A stretch of 64,000 nucleotides of DNA from Paenibacillus solanacearum (GTDB lineage Bacteria; Bacillota; Bacilli; Paenibacillales; NBRC-103111), in NCBI RefSeq assembly GCF_910593845.1, contig NZ_CAJVAS010000025.1, positions 29,009 through 93,008 on the forward strand, given 5' to 3'. The position numbers and the translations under genes were made by a program. Shown piece by piece: positions 17,436-27,723 of this stretch; positions within the stretch are counted from its first letter, which is position 1, and each line of letters begins with the position of its first letter. Under the pieces are notes generated by a model. It was not told the origin of the DNA and did not search any database. It saw nothing but the letters and a program-made list of their open reading frames with translations.

Positions 17436-20400
17436 ATGTTCATGTTGAACGTACCACGAATCGCCGCATGGCGTCTTGGTATTGCGATGCTTGCAGGACT
17501 ATGCGTACTGTCTCTGCCTGTTCCGTTCGCCGCAGCTTCCGGCGCTTCACCGGTCTGGCAGACGTCGGAAGAGCACGGGTATGCGGTTTCTCCGGGCGTC
17601 AACCACATGACCCGTACCTTGACGGGGGGCGGGCTTCGCGAGTCCGTCCAGATGCTGGAGGTGGATCCGGCGAATCCGTACGTTCGTCTGGAGGCCGTTT
17701 CTTCTCACGGCGAAGTATCGGGCCACGAGACGGTATACGGTATGCTGCAGCAGCTGGAAGAAGCGGGGAAACGTCCGGTTGCGGGAGTGAACGGAGATTT
17801 CTTCAGCACGGTCGGCGTGCCGTCGGGTCTGATGATCGCTAACGGCGAATTGGTAAGCGCTCCTTCCACAAGCAAGATTGCGATGGCCATCATGCCCGAT
17901 CATACGATTAAAATGGAAGAAAGCGTGACGATGACGTCCAAGCTGACCAAGGATAACGGGGAGTCACTGACGCTGACCATGATCAACCGGACGCGCGTCG
18001 AATCGCATACGAACCACGCCTTTCTGTACAATTGGCGATTCGGCGCAAGCACCCGCACGCCGTCCGGCGGCGTGGAGGTTGTCGTGAAAGCCGACGATCC
18101 CGGATACAAGCTTATTGCGGGGCAGCCGGTCAGCGGTACCGTCCTGTCGATCAACGAAACGTCGGACACGCCGATTGAAGACGGAACTTACATACTCTCG
18201 GCGACGGGCAGCAAGGCGGACTGGATTCGGCAGAAGCTGGCGGAAGGCACGAGACTCCGGCTGGACATCGCCTTCAGCAAAGGGTTCGGCGGCGCGGAGC
18301 AGGTGATATCGGGAAATTCTACGCTCGGCTACGTGCTGCTTAAGAACGGTGCGGTTCCAGCGGCGCTGCTGGACACCGCGGATCCGAATATGACGGAACG
18401 CCACCCCCGCACGATGGTTGCCGCCAAGCAAGGGAAGCTGTATCTGGTCGCCGTCGACGGGCGCCAGCCGGGGTACTCCGACGGCATGACACTGGCGGAA
18501 GGGGCTTATTACTTGCAAAGCCTCGGGATGGAGAATGCCCTCAATATCGACGGGGGAGGATCTACAACGTACTATGTGCGGGAGCCAGGCGATTCGGGCG
18601 TCAGCCTGCAGAATCGTCCGTCCGACGGACATGACCGGGCCGTCGGTAATGCGCTGGCCGTCTTGTCGACGGCGCCGTCCTCCGCGCTTCACCAGCTTGT
18701 TGCGTTCCCGGATTCTCCGGTGAAGGTGCTGGCCGGCAGCAAGCTGCCGTTTCGCATCAAAGGACAGGACGCGTATGGGAACGGCGTCCCGGTTCGGGCG
18801 GAAGAGCTGAGCTGGTCGGTGCAAGGGGCGATCGGTATGGTAACCGGCTCCGGTGTATTCACGGCGGCCGGCAATCCCGGGACGGGCAAGGTTGTCATCC
18901 GAAGCGGCGATGTCGTGAAGGACGTGGACATTCAAATTACCGACCGCGTGAACACGCTGTCGCTGACGCCGAGCCCGGCCGTCATCGAGCCTGGAGTGTC
19001 TTTCCGGTTCGAAGCTGCGGCAGCTGATGCGGAAGGCCGGGCCGTATGGGTTTCCCCGGACCGGATCGAATGGACGGTAGAAGGCGCAATCGGAACATTG
19101 CGGCCGGATGGCACGCTGGATGCGATCAACGGGTCCGCGGACGGCAAAGTGATCGCGCGGATCGGCAGCGTCGCCGCGCAGGCGATCGTTCAAGTCGGCA
19201 AGCAGCCCCAGATGATCGAGCCGTTCGAGAGTGCAAGCGGCATGCAGATCAGCAGCTCCAATGCGATAGCGGGATCCGTCACGATGACCGCGGTCGCGCG
19301 GCCGAATCCGGTGCGGTACGGGACGAAGTCATTGAAGCTTACCTACGATTTCACCGGGAAAAAAGGCAGCTCGAACGCCTACGTGAATTTCCTCGATTCC
19401 ACCGGCGCGGCCGGCCGCGAAATCGAAGGCAAGCCTTACCGGATCGGCTTATGGGTATATGGGGATTCGAACCGCCATATGCTGCGCCTGGGCGTTGCCG
19501 ACGGCGCGGGAACGAACCGGATCTTCAACCTGACCGAGCCGGGAGGACTGGATTGGAGCGGCTGGAAGTATGTTGCCGTGGAAGTGCCCGCGAATACGAT
19601 CTATCCGCTGAAAGTGCGCTATATCGTCGTGAACGAAACCGACGAGACGAACAAAGGCAGCGGCGTGGTGTACTACGATAATTTGCGGGCGGAGTATATG
19701 GATCTCGGCGAAGATGTGGACGGACCTTCATTCGAGCAGCCGCTTCCGGCGCCGGATTCGGAGGTGCGCTCGCTGCGGCCGGTCATTGCGATCGGCGTCA
19801 AGGATGCCGGCAGCGGCGTCGACCCTGCCTCGATTGCTGTCACTGTCGACGGTACGGCGCTGGAGCATACGTATGACGCGACCGCAGGCATCATTCACGC
19901 CGTTCCCGCAGCGGACTTGGCGGAAGGACGGCACGAGGTGAAGGTGGAGGCGGCCGATGCTGCCGGAACGTATGCAGTTCCTCCGGCAGTGTGGAGCTTC
20001 CGCGTGAAAGCTCCGGATACCGATCCTCCGAGCTGGCCCGGAGGATCGGGCCTTACGGTGACGGACGCCACGTACCATTCCCTTCAGCTCAGCTGGAACG
20101 CGGCGGCGGACAACGAAGGCGTGCAGCAGTACCGCGTGCTCCTGAACGGGATCTCGGTCGGAACGGTGACCGCTTCCGCCTATGGCCCGCTCGTATGGAA
20201 GGCGGAAGGCTTGACCGGGAACACCGTGTACCGGTTCCAGATCGAAGCTTCCGACGCTGCAGGGAACAGCTCGCGCACGGAGGTGCTCGAAGCGCTAACG
20301 GCTAAAGACGCCGCCGCACCGGGCATGCCTGCCCATGTGCGTGTCACGGCGCTAAGCGGCCATGAGCTGTTGATTTCGTTTGCGGTGCCGGCAGACCCGG

Positions 20401-20636
20401 ATTATGCCGGCATGCGGATTGACGTTGTACGGAAAGGCGAAGCTGGCGGCAGGGAGGGAGCGGGTGAAGCGCTGTTCGCTCCGGCCGGCACGACCGCCGT
20501 TCGTACGGGAGAGCTGATGCACGGCCAGTATGAAGTGATCGTGCAGGCGCAGGATACGAGCGGCAATGTTTCCGCTGCGGTCACGGTGAAAGCGAAGCTG
20601 AACGAGGGAGTCGGTAAAGGAAAGAACGAGCCGTAA
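17436..20636 (+). CDS. Secreted NAGPA-type phosphodiester glycosidase with Ig and FN3 modules
   Basis: 1066 residues from ATG 17436 (GAGAGGTG upstream). A signal peptide (about 1-36) is followed by a phosphodiester-glycosidase (NAGPA, PF09992-type) domain to about residue 415; its hallmark NIDGGGSTTYYV begins near residue 369, and VNGDFFS lies near residue 120. Then come two Ig-like segments (about 420-590), a beta-sandwich carbohydrate-binding-like segment (about 600-765), an Ig-like stretch containing LRPVIAIGVKDAGSGVDP, and an FN3 domain (about 865-960). The enzyme class uncovers sugars by cleaving sugar-1-phosphodiesters; in Bacillota it is linked to wall polymer or exopolysaccharide turnover. 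No LPXTG or SLH anchor is seen, so it is probably released. Confidence 0.88.
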   Translation: MFMLNVPRIAAWRLGIAMLAGLCVLSLPVPFAAASGASPVWQTSEEHGYAVSPGVNHMTRTLTGGGLRESVQMLEVDPANPYVRLEAVSSHGEVSGHETVYGMLQQLEEAGKRPVAGVNGDFFSTVGVPSGLMIANGELVSAPSTSKIAMAIMPDHTIKMEESVTMTSKLTKDNGESLTLTMINRTRVESHTNHAFLYNWRFGASTRTPSGGVEVVVKADDPGYKLIAGQPVSGTVLSINETSDTPIEDGTYILSATGSKADWIRQKLAEGTRLRLDIAFSKGFGGAEQVISGNSTLGYVLLKNGAVPAALLDTADPNMTERHPRTMVAAKQGKLYLVAVDGRQPGYSDGMTLAEGAYYLQSLGMENALNIDGGGSTTYYVREPGDSGVSLQNRPSDGHDRAVGNALAVLSTAPSSALHQLVAFPDSPVKVLAGSKLPFRIKGQDAYGNGVPVRAEELSWSVQGAIGMVTGSGVFTAAGNPGTGKVVIRSGDVVKDVDIQITDRVNTLSLTPSPAVIEPGVSFRFEAAAADAEGRAVWVSPDRIEWTVEGAIGTLRPDGTLDAINGSADGKVIARIGSVAAQAIVQVGKQPQMIEPFESASGMQISSSNAIAGSVTMTAVARPNPVRYGTKSLKLTYDFTGKKGSSNAYVNFLDSTGAAGREIEGKPYRIGLWVYGDSNRHMLRLGVADGAGTNRIFNLTEPGGLDWSGWKYVAVEVPANTIYPLKVRYIVVNETDETNKGSGVVYYDNLRAEYMDLGEDVDGPSFEQPLPAPDSEVRSLRPVIAIGVKDAGSGVDPASIAVTVDGTALEHTYDATAGIIHAVPAADLAEGRHEVKVEAADAAGTYAVPPAVWSFRVKAPDTDPPSWPGGSGLTVTDATYHSLQLSWNAAADNEGVQQYRVLLNGISVGTVTASAYGPLVWKAEGLTGNTVYRFQIEASDAAGNSSRTEVLEALTAKDAAAPGMPAHVRVTALSGHELLISFAVPADPDYAGMRIDVVRKGEAGGREGAGEALFAPAGTTAVRTGELMHGQYEVIVQAQDTSGNVSAAVTVKAKLNEGVGKGKNEP

Positions 20637-20835
20637 ACAGCACAAGCGATGTCGGGAGCCGCATATTCGAGACGGATCCGATAGACGCAATGAAACATGC
20701 TTCAGACACGCTTAAATAAATATATCCGGATCACGTGCTGGGGAGCTGCACAGCGTTCCGTCGAACCCCACGCGGAGCGACGGAGGCATGCAAGGGATGA
20801 AGCTCATGCGCGGCTTGGCGTAAGTATGAAGTAAA

Positions 20836-20869
20836 AGAGTCTGTACCTCGACGGTACAGACTCTTTTTG
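20836..20869 (+). terminator. Strong Rho-independent terminator
   Basis: AGAGTCTGTACC and GGTACAGACTCT form a perfect 12-bp stem with loop TCGAC, followed by TTTTT. It lies about 200 bp after the glycosidase stop codon, leaving a long 3' untranslated region or an unannotated short transcript. Confidence 0.85.
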
Positions 20870-20952
20870 CTCGAAAATCATTCGACTGGTCCCCTAAATA
20901 ATGCGGATGATCGAACGAAACATGGAAGCAACCGCCAACCGTCACAATAACG

Positions 20953-20993
20953 AAGCGGCCTACGTCTGACGGAATTCCAGACGCAGGCCGCTT
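20953..20993. other. 16-bp stem-loop without T tract
   Basis: AAGCGGCCTACGTCTG (20953-20968) pairs with CAGACGCAGGCCGCTT (20978-20993) with one mismatch around loop ACGGAATTC. No poly-T follows on either strand. It lies downstream of the small minus-strand gene and could be its 3' structure. Confidence 0.45.
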
Positions 20994-21085
20994 GCCGATG
21001 GATGATGCATTTGCGGGTAAACGGTTTCCCCGATAGTCCGCGCTCATCGGACTGGAACGGGAATGCTTATCTATCGCCTTCGCGG

Positions 21086-21235
21086 TTAAGGCTCGTCGAT
21101 ATATTCGTCCTGGTCCGCGAACCGGTCGGCTGGCGCATCGGCCTGACCGAGATTCACATTGGCGCAAGCGTCACTGGTCAGCGCGGTTTCTTCCTGTTCC
21201 TGCCGATCCGCTTGCTTGTCGTTGTATTTCGCCAT
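21086..21235 (-). CDS. Small acidic protein of unknown function, 49 residues
   Basis: AAAGGAGG lies 8 bases before ATG 21235, an excellent site. The product starts MAKYNDKQADRQEQEE and ends FADQDEYIDEP; it is rich in Asp, Glu and Gln, has one Cys and no hydrophobic segment. It follows the LysR gene in the same direction with a 43-bp gap and could be co-transcribed. I do not recognise a family. The strong ribosome binding site and biased composition support a real gene. Confidence 0.6.
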   Translation of the reverse strand: MAKYNDKQADRQEQEETALTSDACANVNLGQADAPADRFADQDEYIDEP

Positions 21236-21278
21236 GGAAGCAACCTCCTTTCGATTGGATAGCATTCCCCATTGTCGG

Positions 21279-22175
21279 TCATTTCAGCCCCGTTACGCCC
21301 AAATATTGCCGAATAAAAACTTTGGTTGCCGAGGAGAGCAGCCGGTTTTTCAAAAAGGCAACGCCGATCTTGCGGGACGGAATCGGTTCGTCGAGGCGAA
21401 TTTCTCGGAGCTTGCCGGCATCAAGCTCATTTTGCACGAATTGCCGCGTCACGAACGATACGCCAAGCCCGGCCTTGGCGAATTCGATCAGCAGATCGAC
21501 GCTGGCCAGCTCGATTTCCGGCTCGAGCAGCACCCCGTGCGATCGGGCGAAGTTCTCGATAAATTGGCGCGAGCTGCTTGTTTTCGTAAACAGGATGAGC
21601 GGGTGGGCAGCCAGCTCGGCCAAGGGGAGCGCCTCTTCGGCCAGATGGAAGAAGCGCGGCCCCGCAACGAACCGGTCCTGCACCTCGATCGTTTCCATGA
21701 CGACGAGGGCGGGATCATCGACCGGCAGGCGAACGATACCGAAATCGATGCGGTCCTCCTTGATCAGCCGAATGATCTCGGGCGTTGTCCCGTGCGCCAC
21801 GTCAATGCGCAGCCGCGGATGCTCGCTGCAAAACCGGCCGAGATGCGGCAGCAAATAATATTTGCACAGCGAATCGCTGCTGCCCAGCCGCAGCTCGCCG
21901 CGCATCAGCTGGTGCCTTTCCGCGATATGCCGCTCGGCGGTCTCGATGGAGCGGAACGCTTTGTCCACCTGATCCATGAGCAGCCTGCCTTCCTCCGTCA
22001 GCTTGACCCCCTTGGAGCCGCGATGAAACAATGCGACGCCCAGCTCCGTTTCCAGCTGCTTGATCGCATGGCTGACGCTGGGCTGGGTGATGTACAGCCG
22101 CTCCGCCGCGCGGGACAAGTTGAGTTCTTTGGCTGTCCAGTAGAAGACACGGTACAGCTCCAAATTTTGAATCAT
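21279..22175 (-). CDS. LysR-family transcriptional regulator
   Basis: 298 residues from ATG 22175 (GGGAG upstream), the usual LysR length. The N-terminal helix-turn-helix reads LNLSRAAERLYITQPSVSHAI (core AAERLYITQPSVS) at about residues 15-40, followed by the linker helix and a periplasmic-binding-like effector domain. It is divergent from the transketolase gene with a shared 130-bp control region, the common LysR layout, so control of tkt and of itself is likely. The effector is unknown. The small acidic gene follows it. Confidence 0.88.
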   Translation of the reverse strand: MIQNLELYRVFYWTAKELNLSRAAERLYITQPSVSHAIKQLETELGVALFHRGSKGVKLTEEGRLLMDQVDKAFRSIETAERHIAERHQLMRGELRLGSSDSLCKYYLLPHLGRFCSEHPRLRIDVAHGTTPEIIRLIKEDRIDFGIVRLPVDDPALVVMETIEVQDRFVAGPRFFHLAEEALPLAELAAHPLILFTKTSSSRQFIENFARSHGVLLEPEIELASVDLLIEFAKAGLGVSFVTRQFVQNELDAGKLREIRLDEPIPSRKIGVAFLKNRLLSSATKVFIRQYLGVTGLK

Positions 22176-22305
22176 GGTATTACTCCCATCTATATCAGAT
22201 ATGTGAATTATCGATTTCATAAATACCATCTTCGTCTATTATAATCGGTCGTAGAGCAAATGAACATCTGCAGCGAACCTGCGGAAAGTTGAAGGAGGAG
22301 TTCAA

Positions 22306-24339
<2,034 letters not shown>

Positions 24340-24399
24340 GAGGAACCTCTCGCGCATATGCTAGATTAACAGCGACTACATTGAAAATGAGAGATTGCC

Positions 24400-24627
24400 A
24401 TGGAGCGAAATTGGTTTACCGAATTGCTGCTGGATTTGTTCAAAATCGTATTATTTCAACTGTATATTATTGTGTTCAAGCATGCCCCGTGGATTCGTCT
24501 GCCCATGGTGAAGGAGATCATGCTGCTCTATTCGCTCGTCTTCTTCGGCATCTTTTTTGCCTCGCTTTGCTCGCCCTTCGGGGCGGCCAAGTCTGCGAAA
24601 TCCGGCATGCGCCGGGAAGCGGCTTGA
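24400..24627 (+). CDS. Small membrane protein of unknown function
   Basis: 75 residues with one or two hydrophobic segments (about 9-26 and 38-57) and a basic tail. The site before ATG 24400 is weak (GAGAG). It sits 60 bp after tkt and just before a strong terminator, so it may be the last gene of the tkt transcript. I do not recognise a family. It could be a chance frame, but hydrophobic pattern and placement favour a gene. Confidence 0.45.
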   Translation: MERNWFTELLLDLFKIVLFQLYIIVFKHAPWIRLPMVKEIMLLYSLVFFGIFFASLCSPFGAAKSAKSGMRREAA

Positions 24628-24666
24628 CGAGGGGAGCGGAATCGTCACATGCGTACACAGCAAGAA

Positions 24667-24693
24667 AGACAGCCTCGCGAGGCTGTCTTTTTT
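24667..24693. terminator. Strong bidirectional terminator
   Basis: AGACAGCCTCG (24667-24677) and CGAGGCTGTCT (24678-24688) form a perfect palindrome followed by TTTTTT on the plus strand; the minus strand has TTTCTT. It serves both the tkt side and the convergent small gene at 24708-24911. Confidence 0.85.
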
Positions 24694-24707
24694 GCTGTTC
24701 CTTATGA

Positions 24708-24911
24708 CTAGGCGGTCATGTGCTGTTCGCTTTCATGCTCCTTCAACCATTGGGACATGACTTGCAGCGAGTCGCGCAAGTCGATCAGCTCCCTTGCGGA
24801 AGCTTGGCGCATCGTCGACTGCAACTGCTGCGACAGCTCTTCCCCCAAAATATCCGACAAATGCAGCTCCAACTCCGGCACGGGTGTTGTTTCGCAATTT
24901 TTGTTCATCAT
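24708..24911 (-). CDS. Small protein under a c-di-GMP-I riboswitch
   Basis: 67 residues from ATG 24911 (or 24908), preceded by GAGGAGG. The product is acidic and helical in appearance (SDILGEELSQQLQSTMRQAS, then LRDSLQVMSQWLKEHE) with no membrane segment. I do not recognise the family. A cyclic-di-GMP-I riboswitch lies in its 5' leader about 90 bases upstream, so expression should follow second-messenger level and tie the protein to the motility, biofilm or sporulation switch. No regulatory terminator is visible between riboswitch and gene, so control of translation initiation is more likely. Confidence 0.65.
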   Translation of the reverse strand: MMNKNCETTPVPELELHLSDILGEELSQQLQSTMRQASARELIDLRDSLQVMSQWLKEHESEQHMTA

Positions 24912-24999
24912 ACTGCCTCCTCGAATGGTGTGCTGCAGCCGGAAGCCGCTGATGTGCGGGCATTCCTTGCTTTACGCGAAAGGAAGGCAGGATGTACAG

Positions 25000-25098
25000 C
25001 CTTATCTTTCGGCAGCTGGCTGACATTGTGCATGTACACTGTAGTCCCTTTAGCTTTGCGTCCCTGACTTTCGTCAGGTTTGCCGTTATCGAGATAAA
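25000..25098 (-). ncRNA. Cyclic-di-GMP-I (GEMM-I) riboswitch
   Basis: Read on the minus strand, the element has the class signature: GGCAAACC, then a CCTGAC-GAAA-GTCAGG stem with GAAA tetraloop (25078 down to 25063), then GGACGCAAAGC (25063 down to 25053), a second stem, and CAGCTGCCG near the 3' end. TTATCT (25097-25092) and AGATAA (25007-25002) close the outer stem. A TATAAT for the minus strand lies just upstream at 25113-25118, with no good -35. GEMM-I RNAs bind c-di-GMP with the tetraloop docked into a receptor. It precedes only the 67-codon gene. Confidence 0.85.
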
Positions 25099-25171
25099 CG
25101 TAATATGAGTTCATTATACTACAAGACTCGCTAAAAATCGAGTTTATCACGCTGTTCGTAGTTCCGAATGC

Positions 25172-25930
25172 CTATGACTTGCCGTCTCGTCGTGAATCGG
25201 AGGCATCCAGAAGCGGAACCAGGTCGCTGAGCGTTGTGACGGCGTGGAAAGGCTGCGTGCTGAGGGAAGCGGTGTCCTGCCCCCGGTGATTGATCCAGAT
25301 CCCCTTGATCCCGAGCCGCTGCGGCGCTGCCACTTCCCATTCGAAATTGTCGCCGGCCATCCACGACTCTTCCGGCTCCACTTGCAGACGGTTCAAGACC
25401 ATCTGATAAATGGCATGCTCCGGTTTGCCGACCCCGCATTCTTCTTCGACAAAAATATCGTCGAAGTAAGAGGGAAGCGCAAAGCGGTTGATTTTGCTCC
25501 GCTGACCTGTCGAGCTCCCGTTCGTAATGAGCGCGAGCTTGATCCCGCGCGCGCGGATGTGCTCTAGCGTCTCGATCGCGCCGGGGAAGGGACGAATCGC
25601 CGCATCCCGCGACCGGCCGTAGTCGTCGGCGATCGGATGCACGCTGGACGCTTCGTTCTGCGTCAGGAGTCCCGCCCCCATCAGCGCAGTTTCGACGATA
25701 TACCGTCTCGTCTCATCCATGCGCAGCCGGCCGGTACGGTGTCTATCCGCATCGCTCCAGTACCATCGGGCGCGTTTTTTAATCGCTTGGACCGCCTCGT
25801 CGACAGCCTCATCAGTCCACTCGGGAAAGCGGCTCGCGCAGGCGTTTTTCCAGCAGGCATCCAGGTCGATGCCGTAATCGAAAGTCGTAATCGTATCGTC
25901 CAAATCCAGCAATATCGCTTTTGGCAGCAT
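25172..25930 (-). CDS. HAD-superfamily hydrolase (subfamily IA)
   Basis: ATG 25930 follows GGAGGTGG at good spacing, giving 252 residues; longer in-frame starts upstream lack such a site. Motif I is LLDLDDTIT (nucleophile D9, acid D11), motif II is ALITNGSS, and motif III/IV is CGVGKPEHAIYQMVLN followed by MAGDNFEWEV. These are the phosphatase residues of HAD-IA enzymes such as YjjG-type nucleotide or sugar phosphatases. The substrate is not evident. The protein is cytoplasmic. It ends 54 bp upstream of the riboswitch promoter region. Confidence 0.85.
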   Translation of the reverse strand: MLPKAILLDLDDTITTFDYGIDLDACWKNACASRFPEWTDEAVDEAVQAIKKRARWYWSDADRHRTGRLRMDETRRYIVETALMGAGLLTQNEASSVHPIADDYGRSRDAAIRPFPGAIETLEHIRARGIKLALITNGSSTGQRSKINRFALPSYFDDIFVEEECGVGKPEHAIYQMVLNRLQVEPEESWMAGDNFEWEVAAPQRLGIKGIWINHRGQDTASLSTQPFHAVTTLSDLVPLLDASDSRRDGKS

Positions 25931-26050
25931 GAGCTGTCCACCTCCGGAAAGTTCTTCCATGATTATAAAGGAAACGGGCTGTTTCGTCTGTCTATTTTCC
26001 AAATTATGCTATAATGGAAATCAAAGATTCCAAGTCAAGCAGGTGGTTGA

Positions 26051-26263
26051 ATGGAAGCCGAGAAGGCAAGGACGTGTCCGATCTGCGGCGGCGACAACGA
26101 TTGCGGCAATGCCGCAGACAGACCGCCGGGGACATGCTGGTGCGGCAGCGAATATTTCCCGCAAGCGATCTTTGCGCTCGTGAAGCCGGAGCTGCGGGGC
26201 AAAGCTTGCATCTGCATCGCTTGCGTGCAGCGATTCAGGGAGCGACACGAAACGACATCATAG
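26051..26263 (+). CDS. Cysteine-rich CWC-family protein
   Basis: 70 residues. The cysteine pattern CPICGGDNDCGNA, then CWCGSEYFP, then ACICIACV fits the cysteine-rich CWC family, small presumed zinc-binding proteins found in many bacteria. Eight cysteines could hold two metals. Role unknown. It lies 54 bp before the BtrH-like gene in the same orientation and could share its transcript. Confidence 0.75.
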   Translation: MEAEKARTCPICGGDNDCGNAADRPPGTCWCGSEYFPQAIFALVKPELRGKACICIACVQRFRERHETTS

Positions 26264-26317
26264 GGCCGAGCGGTTTACTGTGGCGCGGAGGAGATGAATG
26301 CACAAGGAGGAACGGCC

Positions 26318-27532
26318 ATGACTGTAAGCAGAAGCGTATTGGACCGTCTGCGCTGGAAGCCGATGTGGGTGTCGCATCTGGGAAGTATGAAAGGTTGTCT
26401 CGATTATTTGAATATTCCGGTTACGGAGGCATGGCTGATGGGAGCGACAGGGCATGCGTTCCTGCTCAATATGGACTCCCGCGCGACGGCGGCCGGGCCT
26501 ACCGCATGGAATAACGAGAGGCTGATGCGCCTTGCAAGCAACGTAGGCTGCGTCATTCATGCCGTGCGCGGATGGGAGTCGGCGCCGGATTTTCACACCA
26601 GACAGCAGCTGGCCTGGGACCATACGAAACGAGCGATCGACCAAGGATTGCCGTGCTACGGGTGGGAGCTCGGGCTGCCCGAATATTACGTCGTCTGCGG
26701 GTACAACGAGCAAGGATATTATTATTCTGGGATTGGCACGGCGGATTACCGGGCGGAGGTAGACCGAAGACATAAAGCCGATCTGATGGAGGGCCGCATG
26801 TCCGCCGGCCTGCAGGCGGAGCTGGCGCAATTCGGCATTGCCGTATCCACGGAAACCGAGGTCCGGCAGCGCTTCGGCTGCTTCGTATTCACGGACGTGA
26901 AGACCGGCAAGCTGCATTCCGTCCTGGAGGCGGCGGACGGCAGGCTGCTGGTCCACGACGATTACGACCGGAGCGGCGGCTGCAAGCCGTGGCGGGAGCT
27001 TGGCGTCTCGCGAACCGGCTTCATGGAAATGTGCTGGGTCGAGCCCGGCCTTACGCCGGACGATGCCGTTACGGTGAAGCAAGCGCTGGAGTTCGCGCTG
27101 GACGCTGCGGAGGAAGGCTCCCCATGGATATTCCCCGGCTTCAAGTCCGGGCTGGCCGGCTTCGACTTGTGGATCCATGCGGTGGAGACGAGGACAGCCG
27201 ACGGACTCGGACTCGCCTATCATGCGGCGGTGTGGAGCGAATGCCGGTATTTCGCCGCGCAGTTCATGCGGGAAGCGAGGGAACGGCTGCCAGGACCGCT
27301 AAGCGGGCTGTTCGACGAAGGCGAAGCGTTGTATGCGCATGTTCACCATCATCTCCAATGCGTGGCGGAGCTGTTCCCGTTCCACCAGCGGCAGCCGAGT
27401 CACATAAGTGACACGGACCGGCTGGAAGCGGCGTTACGTCATTTGCGGGAAGCCAAGCAGTACGAGGACCGAGCGCTCGAAACGCTTCGTTCGATTTACC
27501 GAAAGCTGGATGAAACGACTTCCTGCCTGTAA
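26318..27532 (+). CDS. BtrH N-terminal-domain-like protein
   Basis: ATG 26318 is preferred over 26294 because CAAGGAGG lies 8 bp before it; the product is 404 residues. The N-terminal part has the cysteine-protease-like pattern MKGCLDYL and GHAFLLNM (about residues 22-55), as in the BtrH_N domain and C39-like peptide-processing proteins. BtrH is the acyltransferase that moves an acyl group from carrier protein in butirosin biosynthesis. No biosynthetic genes are nearby, so this is probably a stand-alone relative. The C-terminal half is alpha-helical with no recognised domain. Confidence 0.6.
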   Translation: MTVSRSVLDRLRWKPMWVSHLGSMKGCLDYLNIPVTEAWLMGATGHAFLLNMDSRATAAGPTAWNNERLMRLASNVGCVIHAVRGWESAPDFHTRQQLAWDHTKRAIDQGLPCYGWELGLPEYYVVCGYNEQGYYYSGIGTADYRAEVDRRHKADLMEGRMSAGLQAELAQFGIAVSTETEVRQRFGCFVFTDVKTGKLHSVLEAADGRLLVHDDYDRSGGCKPWRELGVSRTGFMEMCWVEPGLTPDDAVTVKQALEFALDAAEEGSPWIFPGFKSGLAGFDLWIHAVETRTADGLGLAYHAAVWSECRYFAAQFMREARERLPGPLSGLFDEGEALYAHVHHHLQCVAELFPFHQRQPSHISDTDRLEAALRHLREAKQYEDRALETLRSIYRKLDETTSCL

Positions 27533-27594
27533 CCTTCCAAATGATAGCTCTTATACCACATTGTGCAGCGATCAACGCGGCCATTTCCTATGGT

Positions 27595-27630
27595 CTCGCT
27601 CTGAATGAATAGAGTGAGGCTTTTCTTTTG
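27595..27630 (+). terminator. Terminator after the BtrH-like gene
   Basis: CTCGCTCT (27595-27602) pairs with AGAGTGAG (27611-27618), one wobble, followed by GCTTTTCTTTT. Confidence 0.65.
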
Positions 27631-27723
27631 TTAGGGTCGAAAAGCAACTGCCAGAACCGGTTTATATGAACGTTCCTGCGGAAAACAGAGCGGATAGGGA
27701 CGGTAGCGCCCGCCAGTGCAGGA

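Larger units (their letters stand above)
20637..21085. other. Intergenic region with terminator and long hairpin
   Basis: About 450 bp between the glycosidase gene and a small minus-strand gene. It holds a terminator and a 16-bp stem-loop (both listed). Reading frames here lack ribosome binding sites and cross the terminator, so no gene is called. Confidence 0.5.

Noticed and set aside
20712..21167. 151-codon minus-strand frame
   Set aside because: It runs through a perfect terminator and a 16-bp stem-loop and overlaps the better-supported 49-codon gene.
21159..22244. 361-codon plus-strand frame opposite the LysR gene
   Set aside because: Shadow of the LysR gene, whose HTH and start site are clear.
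24908..25150. 80-codon minus-strand frame overlapping the start of the small gene
   Set aside because: It lies over the riboswitch and its promoter and has no ribosome binding site; RNA structure explains the sequence.
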